Part shown: positions 1 through 10,329 of the stretch, one piece after another
How positions within the stretch are numbered: the first letter of the stretch is position 1
Layout: every line of letters starts with the position of its first letter
DNA from: Thermoplasmata archaeon
GTDB lineage: Archaea > Thermoplasmatota > Thermoplasmata > Lutacidiplasmatales > UBA184
DNA length: 48,338 bases
Assembly: GCA_030041075.1 (NCBI GenBank)
Contig: JASHOP010000031.1
Location: 1 to 48,338 of the forward strand
Direction of reading: 5' to 3'
Program-made: the position numbers and the translations under genes
Notes under the pieces: model-generated
What the model saw: the letters and a program-made list of their open reading frames with translations, nothing else
The model's database searches: none
Told to the model about the DNA's origin: nothing

Positions 1-366
1 GATCAGCAAGCGGCGGACCCACGAGGGGTCGTGACGGACTCCGAACTCGCGCTCGATGACCTTCGCGATGCGGGGGAGGGTCCAGACCTGACCTCGAAAG
101 CCGTAGGCTTCGGGTCCTCGGGAAAGACAGAACACGAGCCGCATCAACTGGCGTTGGGAGAGGCGGGGAGGGCGTCCGGGGATCCGTTTGGGGACCAGCG
201 CCTCCTCGCCCCCCTGACGATAGGCGACCTGCCACTTCCAGAGGGCGTACCGGCTGACCCGGAACGCTCGGGCGACCTTCGCGACCGGAGTGCCCTGACG
301 GAGGAGGCGGAGCGCGGCGCGCTTGACGTCGGCGGAGGCGGTGCGGTGCCCCCGGGTTCGGCCCAC
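1..366 (-). CDS. IS630-family-like transposase, N-terminal HTH half, truncated by the left window edge (GTG start at 366)
   Basis: Not in the ORF track. Minus-strand translation reads MGRTRGHRTASADVKRAALRLLRQGTPVAKVARAFRVSRYALWKWQVAYRQGGEEALVPKRIPGRPPRLSQRQLMRLVFCLSRGPEAYGFRGQVWTLPRIAKVIEREFGVRHDPSWVRRLL, a typical HTH/winged-helix N-terminus of IS630-type transposases; open to the window edge. Confidence 0.8.
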   Translation of the reverse strand, partial: MGRTRGHRTASADVKRAALRLLRQGTPVAKVARAFRVSRYALWKWQVAYRQGGEEALVPKRIPGRPPRLSQRQLMRLVFCLSRGPEAYGFRGQVWTLPRIAKVIEREFGVRHDPSWVRRLLI

Positions 367-384
367 AAAGGGTCGTGGTCGAGG

Positions 385-555
385 CTAGTTAAGTAGATTT
401 CCTTCGACCAGTGTCATTAGCGCCCAGAGAAGAGGGAAGATGACAATCCCAATCAACCATCGCCGCTTCGTCCGCTTGGGACTGTCGGACTCCCGGTTTA
501 CCGCGCGAACGTCGAATGTCCCCAGAACCGGGGGACCTTGCGTTGCGATCATCAT
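385..555 (-). CDS. Small hypothetical protein with one predicted C-terminal TM helix (56 aa)
   Basis: Minus-strand ORF MMIATQGPPVLGTFDVRAVNRESDSPKRTKRRWLIGIVIFPLLWALMTLVEGNLLN*; basic stretch followed by a hydrophobic segment. Too short for the ORF track. Confidence 0.3.
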   Translation of the reverse strand: MMIATQGPPVLGTFDVRAVNRESDSPKRTKRRWLIGIVIFPLLWALMTLVEGNLLN

Positions 556-1027
556 GCCACCGTGAGAGCGAAGTCTGCGGCTGCCGCGACCAGTCCAATC
601 CCCGCCAAGCCAACCGAAATCGTAGCATAAGTCCTACATCGAGCGCCTCCGCTCGTGAGCGACACTACAGGTTGCTCGGGCCTCCGTGTTCGCCCGAAGC
701 TAGGCGCGCGCCACCTCGAGCTGGCGAGGCTGGTCGTCGAGGATGGTGCGGATAGCAACGTGTCCCCGAACCCCGGCACCTCAGAGCTTGTACACGTTGT
801 CGGTGCTCCATCACTTGACGACGGTGAACGTTCAGAGCGTGGGCTAATGGCTACGGGTGCGACGGAAGGCTGGCGCCCGCACTCCCATTGTGCCGATGGA
901 ATCACGAATGACGGGCACGTCACGCGCCGGAACGACGGAGGACTGACCCCCATGTTTTGTGAACCTGTGGCCAAATCTTCGGCGCCGAAACCGGCCCATC
1001 TACCGGTGCCGGTGAAGGAGGACGTCG

Positions 1028-1396
1028 GTGGCGATGCAGAAGGAGGAGTTGGCGCACGCCCATTTCGACAAGGACGAGGTCGAGAAGGTCTGGCGGGTGG
1101 GAAAGGGTGCCCTCGGCCTGGTGGTAATCAAGCACTACAAGCGGGACCGGGTCGTCCCGTATCTGCTGGTCTGTTGCATGGCGTATCTGTTGTGGGTGGC
1201 AGTACGTCGACGACTGAGGGACGCTCGGATCCCGCTGAGCCCCGAGAAAACGATGATGCGCTTACGTCGGGTCGAGGTAGTGCGCTTCCGAGTGGGGGAG
1301 CGGGAGACCGACGGCGTTCCCCGCCCCGTCTCCCACGAGCCCCGGATGCACAAGGAGTTCGGATTGGCCCGGCTCCTTCCTGTTGCCCTTGATTGA
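1028..1396 (+). pseudogene. C-terminal remnant of an IS4/IS1634-like DDE transposase
   Basis: AHFDKDEVEKVWRVGKGALGLVVIKHYKRDRVVPYLLVCCMAYLLWVAVRRRLRDARIPLSPEKTMMRLRRVEVVRF resembles the post-catalytic C-terminus (K-x-x-VEK-xx-R ... V-xx-xLxVCxxAYLL) of this group. No N-terminal or catalytic part is recognisable upstream. Confidence 0.6.
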
Positions 1397-1421
1397 AACG
1401 GGATCCAGGTCAGAGACCCCT

Positions 1422-2063
1422 CTACGAGTCCTGCCGAATTGTCCTCAATCCCCTGAGGCGGTCTGAGATCGAAAGTTTGTGAGCTAAGAGTGTAGACGTG
1501 GGAAATACGGTGAACAGGGACCAGGGATGCCATGTCCAGGCTTGAATGCCGTGCTCTCGTGCCGCTCGGAGCAAGGCGTCACGAGCCATCTTCGTGGGCC
1601 AACCCACGAACGCGCGTGGGGCGTTGAGTACACCGGCGTCGCCGTTGCTCTGAAGCGACTCGAGTGACGGACCACGGTTCCACAGAATCAACCGGAACCC
1701 AGGGTCGTCCCAACGCAGAACTTGGCGATGGCCAACAATGGTCGTCAGAGTGATTCCTGCGTCATCGATACCGATGGTCGAAACCGCCTTCTTTCTTCCC
1801 ACACTGAACAAGGCAAGACTGAGGATCCCCGCCATCCACCCCGCGACAAAGACCGCGGCTTCCGTTATATCGATCGGGGGAGGGTAGCCGACCGAAAAGT
1901 AGACGATGAGAAACCCCGCCGCTGCCATACCGTACGATATGGCAGCAAAGATTGGAAGCATCCGTCTCCAATGCGCTTGCTTCCAGCCAGCCGTTTCCTG
2001 ATTTTCGAATTGCATCTCGCTGAAGCGGGTCTCTCGAGTAGGGACCGTAGCGGAGTCTATCAT
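1422..2063 (-). CDS. Hypothetical 2-TM membrane protein, divergent member of a local paralogous family
   Basis: 213 aa ORF with two hydrophobic segments (MLPIFAAISYGMAAAGFLIVYF; ITEAAVFVAGWMAGILSLALF) and a C-terminal domain (VLRWDDPGFRLILWN ... MARDALLRAAREHGIQAW) aligning by eye with 2721..3305 and 3928..4530. Confidence 0.65.
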   Translation of the reverse strand: MIDSATVPTRETRFSEMQFENQETAGWKQAHWRRMLPIFAAISYGMAAAGFLIVYFSVGYPPPIDITEAAVFVAGWMAGILSLALFSVGRKKAVSTIGIDDAGITLTTIVGHRQVLRWDDPGFRLILWNRGPSLESLQSNGDAGVLNAPRAFVGWPTKMARDALLRAAREHGIQAWTWHPWSLFTVFPTSTLLAHKLSISDRLRGLRTIRQDS

Positions 2064-2197
2064 CGACCTTGGTCACGCGCCCCAAGCAATGCGCACTTCT
2101 TTGAATCCAACTGTCGATCCACATCGCGTCGCGATGTGGCTCGCCCACTTCGAGTCGCCGTATCCGGTCCACCGGAAGCACCGTACACGGGCCCCAT

Positions 2198-2359
2198 TCA
2201 GACTCGTATGAGCTCACGTTTGTGGGCGGACTGGCGGACCTCCTCCTCGATCTTCTCGAGCCGCTTAAGCTTGCGGATCCGCTCGCGGCGCTGCTCGCGG
2301 TCGAGCGGGCCGGAATAGTCGACCGTCCCGAGGAGCAGGACGATATCGGGTGTGCGCAA
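2198..2359 (-). pseudogene. Degraded coding fragment
   Basis: Minus frame (L)RTPDIVLLLGTVDYSGPLDREQRRERIRKLKRLEKIEEEVRQSAHKRELIRV* is protein-like but lacks a convincing start or full domain. Confidence 0.35.
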
Positions 2360-2429
2360 GGCGCCCCTCGGGCACGGTGGTATGGTTCCCCGGATTTACA
2401 ATTTGGGTACGTAACGCCGCGAGGGAAGG

Positions 2430-2621
2430 TCACTCGGTCAGTGGCCAATATCGTGAGATGTTACGTCCCTTCTTGGAGATGACGATCTGGTCCCGCTTGT
2501 CGTCCGGGGTCAAACGCACGGGCGAGAGAACGGCGGCCACGGACTCCTCGCCCCGCAGGAGCGAGAGAGGCTGGATTTCCAACTTACGCTCGATCCGGGG
2601 GCGGGCCGACGGCTCGGCAGG
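2430..2621 (-). pseudogene. Degraded coding fragment
   Basis: Minus frame PAEPSARPRIERKLEIQPLSLLRGEESVAAVLSPVRLTPDDKRDQIVISKKGRNISRYWPLTE* is bounded by stops and has no good start. Confidence 0.3.
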
Positions 2622-2720
2622 CTACTGACAAGGCTGAACACGTACTTGGTGGAGAAGAAACGGCAGGTCACACCGTCAGCTATGAGAGAGCTTGAACACG
2701 TACGACAGCCCTATCCGCAA

Positions 2721-3305
2721 CTATCGGGCAGCGGAGCTGTTGCCCCGTATAGAGCAGACGAGGGGGGAACTCAATCCCATGAACGGCCGGCGCTTAGCTC
2801 TCCCGCGAGTCACGACCAAGCCCCGGCTCTCGGCCTGAGCCATCAGGGCGCGGTATGCATCAGCAGTTAGAGCGGAGTGAGCTTTTCGGATCACGATGAA
2901 ATAAGGGGTGCTAGTCACCAGAAGAGACCCGTTCACCTGGCTGAAGTCGTGCAACTCAAAGGAAAGGTGGGAGTCCGTCCAATCGAACCGCTCCCGGCGC
3001 CCGTCCGGATAGCTGAGCACGAAATCAGAGTCGTTCGATAGGATCGAAGATGCGCCCGGTCGCAGTAACCGCCACGACGACAGAACTGTGGCAAGAATCG
3101 CGGCGGCAAATCCAAGATAACCAATCAAAGCCACAAGGGCGAGCTGAACGTTCGGTGAGGATCCCTGCCCGAGGGAGCGCTCGAAGACTAGGTAGAACAA
3201 CGGTACCAGTGCAACAATGAACGCCACGACAAGTGACCCTCCCATCTTGCGACGCCGCTTGATCCGGTTCAACTCGGCGTTGACGACTCGGATATCGAAT
3301 TCCAT
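2721..3305 (-). CDS. Hypothetical 2-TM membrane protein, paralog of 3928..4530
   Basis: Within track ORF 2721..3464; start likely near MEFDIRVVNAELNRIKRRRK. Two TM segments, then RRERFDWTDSHLSFELHDFSQ ... SALTADAYRALMAQAESRGLVV, matching the paralog. Confidence 0.7.
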   Translation of the reverse strand: MEFDIRVVNAELNRIKRRRKMGGSLVVAFIVALVPLFYLVFERSLGQGSSPNVQLALVALIGYLGFAAAILATVLSSWRLLRPGASSILSNDSDFVLSYPDGRRERFDWTDSHLSFELHDFSQVNGSLLVTSTPYFIVIRKAHSALTADAYRALMAQAESRGLVVTRGRAKRRPFMGLSSPLVCSIRGNSSAAR

Positions 3306-3927
3306 CTGCTTCGACTTGACTCCACCTAGTTCTCGGCCGCGACGAAATCGGCGCGCTCGGCGGCGAGATCCAGGCGGGAAATTCAGGGAGACGAGCACAT
3401 ATGACTTGATCGCGGCACTCTCCGGATCCATGAACTGTTCCGTGGCCGCCCAGGGGCTGAACAAGTAAGAGTCTGGATGAGATACTGGTTGCCTCGCTCG
3501 TCAGGCAGCACCTCCGATAACTACAGGAAGAGGAGTGGGCGTCATGGGATTCTCTAATGGCAGGACCAAGGCGGTGAGCTGAGACGAATACCGAGACTCT
3601 CCTCTCAAAGTCCGCTGCCGAGGCGATCGAGCGGCTCGATCGAATCGCTCGATGTAGATTCACCGCGCGTGCTGGCTCCCGACTCTATCGGTCAGACGGG
3701 ACGCGCCAAGCCTCATATCGACATGCCCACACTGTGGACAGAGAACTCACCACCTCGGTGCCAGTGGGGATCTCGGGCACACAGTATCCGACCCTGCAAC
3801 TCGCGGCGAACGACCTCTACGGTTCTCTGTATCGGAAGTGGTGCCACTCGGTCATCCGGAAGCTCGAGCGGCTCGAAGGGCTGGAGACCCATTGTCTCGC
3901 CAAAGTAGGGAGGGCCACGCTCAATCG

Positions 3928-4530
3928 TCAGACCGTGTCGGCCCGAACGTAGTGGACCACCGGGACCACGCCCCGGGGATACCACATGTTGGGGGAGGGC
4001 GCGGACCGCCGAATGAGCCCCCGCGCTTCCGCTTGGGCATACACGATGTGGTACGCCTCGTGCGTCAGCGCCGAATCGACCCCCTTCACAGTCACTCCGA
4101 ACGGGCTGTCGACGGGGGGAGAGGGGGGAAGACTTCCACTGAAGTCGAAGAGCTCCAGGGTGACGTGCGGGTCCGACCAATCGACCCGGACCGTTCTGTC
4201 CCTAGGGAACATCAGCTCGAATCCGTGGTTACTCACCGTGATGGAAATCGCCGAAGGAGAGGTTTTTCCTAGGCCCTGTATCACTTGGAGGGCGATGTAT
4301 CCACAAAGTCCGGACACTCCGACCGTTACTCCTAGCTCGAGACCACCGATCGTTCCTGTAATGGTCCGGAAAATGGTGACCGGCACAAACAAGAGGATGA
4401 GAAAAACGACCAACCCTATCGCTAGCCAGTAGATCGCTCGGAGCTTCCCCTTTACCCGGTCGAGTTGCATGGCGAGTGTGCGGAGATCGAACTTGAGATC
4501 GGCGGGAGGGAGGGGTGCGTTCAAATCCAC
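3928..4530 (-). CDS. Hypothetical 2-TM membrane protein, paralog of 2721..3305
   Basis: MDLNAPLPPADLKFDLRTLAMQLDRVKGKLRAIYWLAIGLVVFLILLFV..., then RTVRVDWSDPHVTLELFDFSG ... SALTHEAYHIVYAQAEARGL. Start overlaps the 3' end of the large upstream gene by 10 nt, suggesting one transcription unit. Confidence 0.75.
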   Translation of the reverse strand: MDLNAPLPPADLKFDLRTLAMQLDRVKGKLRAIYWLAIGLVVFLILLFVPVTIFRTITGTIGGLELGVTVGVSGLCGYIALQVIQGLGKTSPSAISITVSNHGFELMFPRDRTVRVDWSDPHVTLELFDFSGSLPPSPPVDSPFGVTVKGVDSALTHEAYHIVYAQAEARGLIRRSAPSPNMWYPRGVVPVVHYVRADTV

Positions 4531-7500
4531 CCCTCCACGAGTGCCAGGTCCGCTCCTGCGGCGCCGGCGCCAATGACCGCCAGAATCGATGTGACTTCTC
4601 CAAACAGGTCGAGTCCTGGTACCGTTCTGGAGGTCTTGGACGCATTAATCGCAATCGCCAAGCCGACTAGACTGAAGAAGAGCGCGGCGAGCACGATAGG
4701 GGCGAAGTGGGAGGCCCACGCGATGATGCTGACCACAAAGACGACTAGGTCGATCATAAGCGAGTCCACAAGCGCGTTGGCCACATCTACTGTGAGTCCC
4801 AAGCTTACTGCCTTGGCCATGACGAAGAAGAGATCCGTTAATGACACGTCGATGGCAGTTGATTCCGCGAGAGCCTCGAACACCACCGAGGGGATCGAAT
4901 TTATCGGGAGTCCGTCTTGGAGATCAGTCACGCCTTCCGCACTCAACTGCGATATTCCGGAGGAGAACCCGGGAACGAGGTAACTGGCGAGTGTGCCGAT
5001 CAGCCCCATCAGAAGAGGTACGAAGAAATTCGCCCCCAGTTCGAAGGGTGCCAAGAGCGCTAATGCAGCGGTGACCGCAACTCCAAATGCAACGCTGATG
5101 GTGGCGATCGGCGTAAACGCCGAAGCCCACGCTTCCGCATGCGCGGTAGTCACGCTCCCCCCTCCACTCACGTCGGCGACAGTCGCGTTGGTCGCCGCCC
5201 CCAGGGCGCTATCGAAGCTCTTCGCGGCACTCACAATTGGGTCAACCACGACCGCCAAAGCGCGTTCGACCAGGTCCGTCAGGAACGTGAGCAGCGCCTG
5301 CAGCGCCTTCTCCAGCGCTTCGCCTACAGTCTTGAGCGCCGTCGTCGTCCTTGAGACGACCTGGGCGCCGAGATGAGCCAGGCCCGCGCCGACGTAGTCG
5401 ATGAAGTCGAGCGCGGCGCTCGCCACGCTCCAGGAAACGCCGACCAGGGTGGCGACGCCCTTCACGATCACGCTGCCGATCCCGCTGACCGTGTTCCAGG
5501 TCGCGGACCACCAGTTGGTGGGAGGTGACGGCGGGGTCGCCTGGCTGACCGGCAGACCGAACACGCCACCGCTCGGGTACGTCGCGTTGGCGAGAGCCGT
5601 CATGACGGCGGAGACGAGCCCGAGGCTCGCCAGCTCACTCGTCATGAGCACGAACGATCCGTTCACTCCACCGGTCGTGTTGTCGAGCAACGAGGCGAGG
5701 ATCAGGTTCGCGTCCGACCAGGAACTGAGGTTCAGGGTCACAACCGCCTGGATGGCGGCCCCCGCCGTCGAGGCGTTCTCGAATCCCGGGTCCGTGGGAA
5801 GACCCCCCCGATTCGACGCGGTCGCGTTGGGTGCGGCGTCGACGGAGACGACAGGTAGGGTGGCTGCGGGAGTGCCCTTCTCCGACTCACAGATGTCCGT
5901 GGTGCCGGAGGCGGCTACGGACCGGTTCTGCCAGTAGCATGCCAAGGATTCCAGCGGGTCCGTAGCCCCGAACGTCGGCAGACTGGTCTCGTTGGGCGAC
6001 AGCAGAGGCGGGGCGGTTGCGCCGGAGTATCCGAGATACGACCCGACCAGAGCTTGACCGAAGTCCGAGGAGAGGAAGGCGCTCCGGGGCATGAGCAGAT
6101 TCGTGAGGCCCGGATCGAACGTCACGGTGTAGCTGGCATTCGGCGCGTCCGGGTAGGGGATCGGCGAGGTTGGGTCCTGGCTGCCCCATGGCGAACCCGA
6201 GGCACCGTCCGCGACCACGATGTTCACGAAGGACTGTTCCCCGGTGTATTGCCGTATCCCGATGGGACCGGGGCCGAGCGTGCTGTTCGTGTCCGGTACC
6301 CAGACGTAGGTCGGGGACTTCTCTCCTACGTTGACCTCCGAGACACCGAGGGTGATCAGAGTCGAGGCGCTCCCGGCTTGCTGACATTGACCGTTCCCGT
6401 TTCCCCAGTACATGTTCGTCACGCCCACACCTCCCAGCGTGTAGAGCACCGGAGGCGGATCGAGCATGTCGATCGAGAGGTTGACCTCGTCGTGACAACC
6501 GTTCACCGGCAGGGACTCGGTGTCCGGCGCCGAGTTGGTGGAGATGTTCGCCACGAAGCCGATCGTGACCGGCTGGAACTGGAGCGTGTTGTTCACGGGC
6601 GTCGTCAGGACGTAGCCGATGTCCGCGAAGCTCCCGCAGCCGGAGGAGGGGTTGTTGGCCTGCGCGGTGTAGCCTTGGATCCCGGAGTGTCCGTCGTTGA
6701 GGGCGTCCGGCACCGAGAAATACCCCGCGATCGCGCCGCCTTCCGGTATGTTCCCGCAGCCCTTCGAGGTACCGTTCGGGTTGAGGACGAACCCGTTCCC
6801 GAAATCAAGCTCCAGCCCAGCGGAGTAGACCGGGTTGACCCGGGCACCGTCCGGGATTCCGTCGTTGGGCGTGGAAACGGCATAGGGGTTGGCCCCCCAG
6901 GAGAGCTTGCCCCACAGGGTCAGGGTCCGTTGGCCGTCGTACGTGGCAACGATGCCTCGCAGCCACTCGCCGTTCGAGGTGGCGGCGAGGGTCCCGGACA
7001 TATTGAGGAAGGTACTCAGCGCTTGCCGGGACCAGAGCACCCCGGCCGAGTAGCTCGAGTTACCGGCGCAGGATTGCAGGGTGCAGGAGATGTTCGAGAG
7101 ACCGGTACCGCCCGAGCCCGTCGCCAGGGGCGCATGCCCCCAGCTCGGGTCGTCGGGGACCGGGGCGCCCTCGAACGGGTCGTAGCTCGAGTTGGTCTCC
7201 CACCAGAGATGGAAGTCCTTGCTATCGGGGACCGCAGGATTCGTTGAGTTCGCCCCCAAGTCGAAGGTCAGGTTCCACAGATCGAGCATGTCGCTGTCGG
7301 CGGAGTCCAGCGTGTTCGGGTTGAGGCTGTACTCATCCTCCAGGTAGTCGTTGGCCAGCCCGTTCGTGGAGAAGAGCGTGGCATTCGCGGTGACCTTCTC
7401 GGCGCCTGATGCCAGGGGGACGGTCCAGCCTGCCCGCTTCTCGGCGTCGGTAAGGCCGTCCTTGCTCGTATCCTGATGATAGACGAACGAGTCGACCGAG

Positions 7501-8896
7501 GAGGATAGGTTGGTCTTGGTGTCGTTGATCGTGACCGAAAAATCATAGCGCTGACCCGATCCCAGGGCGAGAGAAAGGTTGACCGCGCCAGACCAACCGT
7601 TGCTCCCCGTCGTGGCGGGGGCCAGCGGGGTCAGGATCGTTTGGGTCGAGTTCCACACGATCACGAAGATCTCGCTCACCGGCCAGGGCCAGGCCAGCGG
7701 AGGATAGCTCCAGCCGATACTGATCCCACCGCCGGTCTGCGTGATCGAGTCGTAGCTCAAGTCCTGCTCCGAGGCGACCAGCGTCATGACCGGGATCAGG
7801 CTCACGTTGTCCGAGCCGGTATTCACGACATAGATCTGGCCGGTCGGCCCGTCGTAGACGGCGTCGTGGGGCGCCGAGCCCACGGCAATGGGCGTCTCCA
7901 GCGTCGTCCCGTTGAGCACCGCCACGGTCGATCCCCTCGCGATGGGTCCGTAGACGACACCGTTGACGGGGTTGTAGGCCGAGAACAGCGGCTCGGAACC
8001 TACGGTCACTGACGACAGAACCGACGTTCCCGAGACCACGCTGACGGTCGTTCCACCCGCGTTCGAAACGTAGACGTAGCCGTTCACGGGGTCGTAGAGC
8101 ACCGCGTTGGGCGTCGACCCTACGCTCAACGTCGCCAGGACCGTGGTCCCGGAGAGAACGCTGACGGTGTTGGAATACGAGTTCGTGACGTAGACGTAAC
8201 CGTTCCCGCTGTCGTATACGGCGTTGAGCGGTTCCGTTCCTACCGTTACGTCCTTGACGAGGGTCAGCCCGTTGATCACGCTGACGCCCCCGCTCCATTG
8301 CGGCACGTAGACGTAGCCGTTGGCCGGGTCGACGGTGACCGAGTGAGGGGCCGACGCGACCGTCACGGTGCCCTGGACCGTGTTCGTGGTGCCGTTGATC
8401 ACCGTGACCTGGGTCGTGCCGGAATCCGGGACGTAGATGTAGCCGTTGGCCGGGTCGTAGGCGGCCAGGAGCGGCTCGCTCCCGATCGACACGGTGGCGA
8501 CGACCTTGGTCCCGCTGATCACGCTCACGCTGTTGGACTTGTAGTTCGCCACGTAGACGTCGTGGTTCGCGCTGTCGTACGTCACCCACAGCGGTTCCGA
8601 GCCGACCGTGACCGAGGTCACGGAGGCGGTCCCCCCGGTCCCGTTCAAGACGCTGACCGTCGACCCGCCATAATTGGCGACGTAGACCCAACCGTTCTGG
8701 GAGTCGACGGCGGCAAACTCAGGACTGGAACCCACGTTCGTCGTCGTGAGCCGTCGGACGAGGATGCCGCCAGTACGAGAGAGGAACTCGGAGTCGCGGC
8801 TCCTCCGCCGGAGCCCCCCGTCTCCGAGGCCCGCGCGTCGGGAACGAGCGACGTAAGCAGCATCAATGCGACGCAGAAGATCGAGGTGGCTACCAC
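4521..8896 (-). CDS. Large exported YVTN beta-propeller surface protein with C-terminal multi-TM region; apparent frameshift near 8735-8770
   Basis: Track ORF 4521..8972 contains about 8 YVTN-type repeats (VYVANYGGSTVSVLNGT, VYVANYKSNSVSVISGT, VYVSNAGGTTVSVVSGT...), a long N-glycosylation-rich extracellular region, a DTSKDGLTDAEK-type segment, and several C-terminal hydrophobic helices. The credible signal peptide (VVATSIFCVALMLLTSLVPDARASETGG) lies in the frame of ORF 8645..9460. Confidence 0.8.
7790..8700 (-). repeat. Tandem YVTN-type protein repeats (~8 units of ~41-43 aa)
   Basis: Recurring [VI]Y[VG]xxxxxxxVxV[LIV]xGT ... V[GA]Sxxxxxxxx in the translation of the 4521..8972 frame. Boundaries approximate. 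Confidence 0.8.
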
Positions 8897-9383
8897 CCGC
8901 CCGCTCGTCCAGAAGCGAGCCCGTCGGGGCCAGGTCGACCGTGACCCGTAGCCACTGCGGAGTGGGCGGCACGTCGAGATTGCTCCACGATAGCGACGGC
9001 CCAAGTTAGTGATGGATGTCGGGTCGCTCCCGATTGGTCGAACCTTCGTTCCGCTCGCCGCACTTTCCCGGGTCGGCACGGTGCCCCTCTTGGCTCTCCA
9101 CCGTACCCGGGATCGGTGAAGTGACCAGCGACCCGCACGTCGTCCTGGGTAATGAACCCAAGGGGTACCCACGACCGATTGCAGGGAGGACCCCTTCGAC
9201 TTCGCTGTCGCTGTCTCTTGCCAAGGTGGCCCGAAGACCGGGGATGAGTACGTGACCAACCTCCCCGTACCGAGCGAGCCCGTCACACGTGAGAGCCCTT
9301 CCGGAGCTGCGAGGGGTCTGCGCAGACTATCTGCGTAGACTGAGTAAGCGTAGGTTCGGGTGGAGCGGCCGACAAAGCTCGTA

Positions 9384-9466
9384 TGCCGGGGCCAGGATTC
9401 GAACCTGGGAACTCCTGCGAGAGCAGATCTTGAGTCTGCCGCCTTTGGCCGCTCGGCCACCCCGGC
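9384..9466 (-). tRNA. tRNA-Leu (CAA), no intron
   Basis: Minus strand GCCGGGGTGGCCGAGCGGCCAAAGGCGGCAGACTCAAGATCTGCTCTCGCAGGAGTTCCCAGGTTCGAATCCTGGCCCCGGCA: 7-bp acceptor, anticodon loop CTCAAGA, class II variable arm, TTCGAAT T-loop, no encoded CCA. Confidence 0.95.
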
Positions 9467-9491
9467 GCGCGGAGCGGATGCGAGGCCGGGG

Positions 9492-9899
9492 TTATCCTTC
9501 TTCGCCCTCCTCGTCCGCGTCGGTCTCGTCGGGGCCTTCGATCTCCACCTCGGCCACGGCCGCGTCGTGGCGCGCGACCGGGCCGGCCGGGAGTCCCTCC
9601 TCGGTGGGGACTCGGTTAGGGTGCAGCGGCACCCGACGCGGCCGTCCGCACGCGAGGCAGGTGCGGACCCGCCGACCGCCGCGGAGCCGGGTCCGGACCG
9701 TCCGTCCCTCGATCCAGAACACCGAGCATCTTCGACAGTACAGTTCGCGGTACTCGGGAAGCAGCCGGACGTTGTAACGCATTCCGATCTTCCTCGCGAG
9801 AGCCACGTAACGGCTCGCGAGCTCCGGATGGGAGCCCCCCGCTTCCTTCTCGGCGAGGGCGAACAGGTCGGCGATGCGTTCCCCCGCGATCCGGACCAT
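9492..9899 (-). CDS. rnp4: Ribonuclease P protein component 4 (Rpp21/Rnp4)
   Basis: MVRIAGERIADLFALAEKEAGGSHPELASRYVALARKIGMRYNVRLLPEYRELYCRRCSVFWIEGRTVRTRL..RVRTCLACGRPRRVPL: archaeal Rpp21 helical part plus CxxC...CxxC zinc ribbon. The track ORF starts too far upstream. Confidence 0.88.
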   Translation of the reverse strand: MVRIAGERIADLFALAEKEAGGSHPELASRYVALARKIGMRYNVRLLPEYRELYCRRCSVFWIEGRTVRTRLRGGRRVRTCLACGRPRRVPLHPNRVPTEEGLPAGPVARHDAAVAEVEIEGPDETDADEEGEEG

Positions 9900-9934
9900 C
9901 GGGGCAGACCGCCGGCCCCGCCGACCGCCGCGTC

Positions 9935-10282
9935 TCAGGGCTGGGGCTGCTGGCATACGGGGCAGTAGACCGCCGGCTGCGCGATGAGCGTGCCGCAGCG
10001 CACGCAGTACTTGGCGAGCGGGGGAGGACGGATCGGACCGACCGCTCCCGGGACCGCGGCCACGGGAGCGGCGTATGCCCCGGGCGGCGCCACCGGAACG
10101 TACGGCAAGGGCGAGGCGGCCCCGGGGGCCGGGGATGGAGGGCCCGCGGCGTTCCGGGACGGAAGCGAAGGGGGAGCCACGGCGCCTCCGGTCGCTTCCG
10201 CCTGCGGCAACGTGTAACCGCACTTCGGGCAGAAGAGGGCGCCCTGGGGGCCCGTCTCGCCGCAGTGGAGGCAGGTCACCAT
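9935..10282 (-). CDS. Protein with N- and C-terminal zinc ribbons joined by a Pro/Ala-rich linker
   Basis: MVTCLHCGETGPQGALFCPKCG ... PPP-rich linker ... YCVRCGTLIAQPAVYCPVCQQ. Confidence 0.75.
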   Translation of the reverse strand: MVTCLHCGETGPQGALFCPKCGYTLPQAEATGGAVAPPSLPSRNAAGPPSPAPGAASPLPYVPVAPPGAYAAPVAAVPGAVGPIRPPPLAKYCVRCGTLIAQPAVYCPVCQQPQP

Positions 10283-10329
10283 GATACCGGGGGCAAGGTT
10301 AATTCGGTATAACACCGTGAGGTACCTCG

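Noticed and set aside
3669-3908. Short ORFs around 3.7-3.9 kb
   Set aside because: No start context, domain or codon character; probably spacer or decayed sequence between paralogs.
7790-8700. CRISPR-like tandem repetition
   Set aside because: The periodicity is coding (YVTN propeller repeats of ~125 nt with diverged nucleotides), with no identical direct repeats and unique spacers.
8645-9460. Track ORF start MAERPKAADSRSALAGVPRFESWPRH
   Set aside because: The N-terminal part is a translation of the tRNA-Leu(CAA) gene; only the downstream signal-peptide segment is meaningful.
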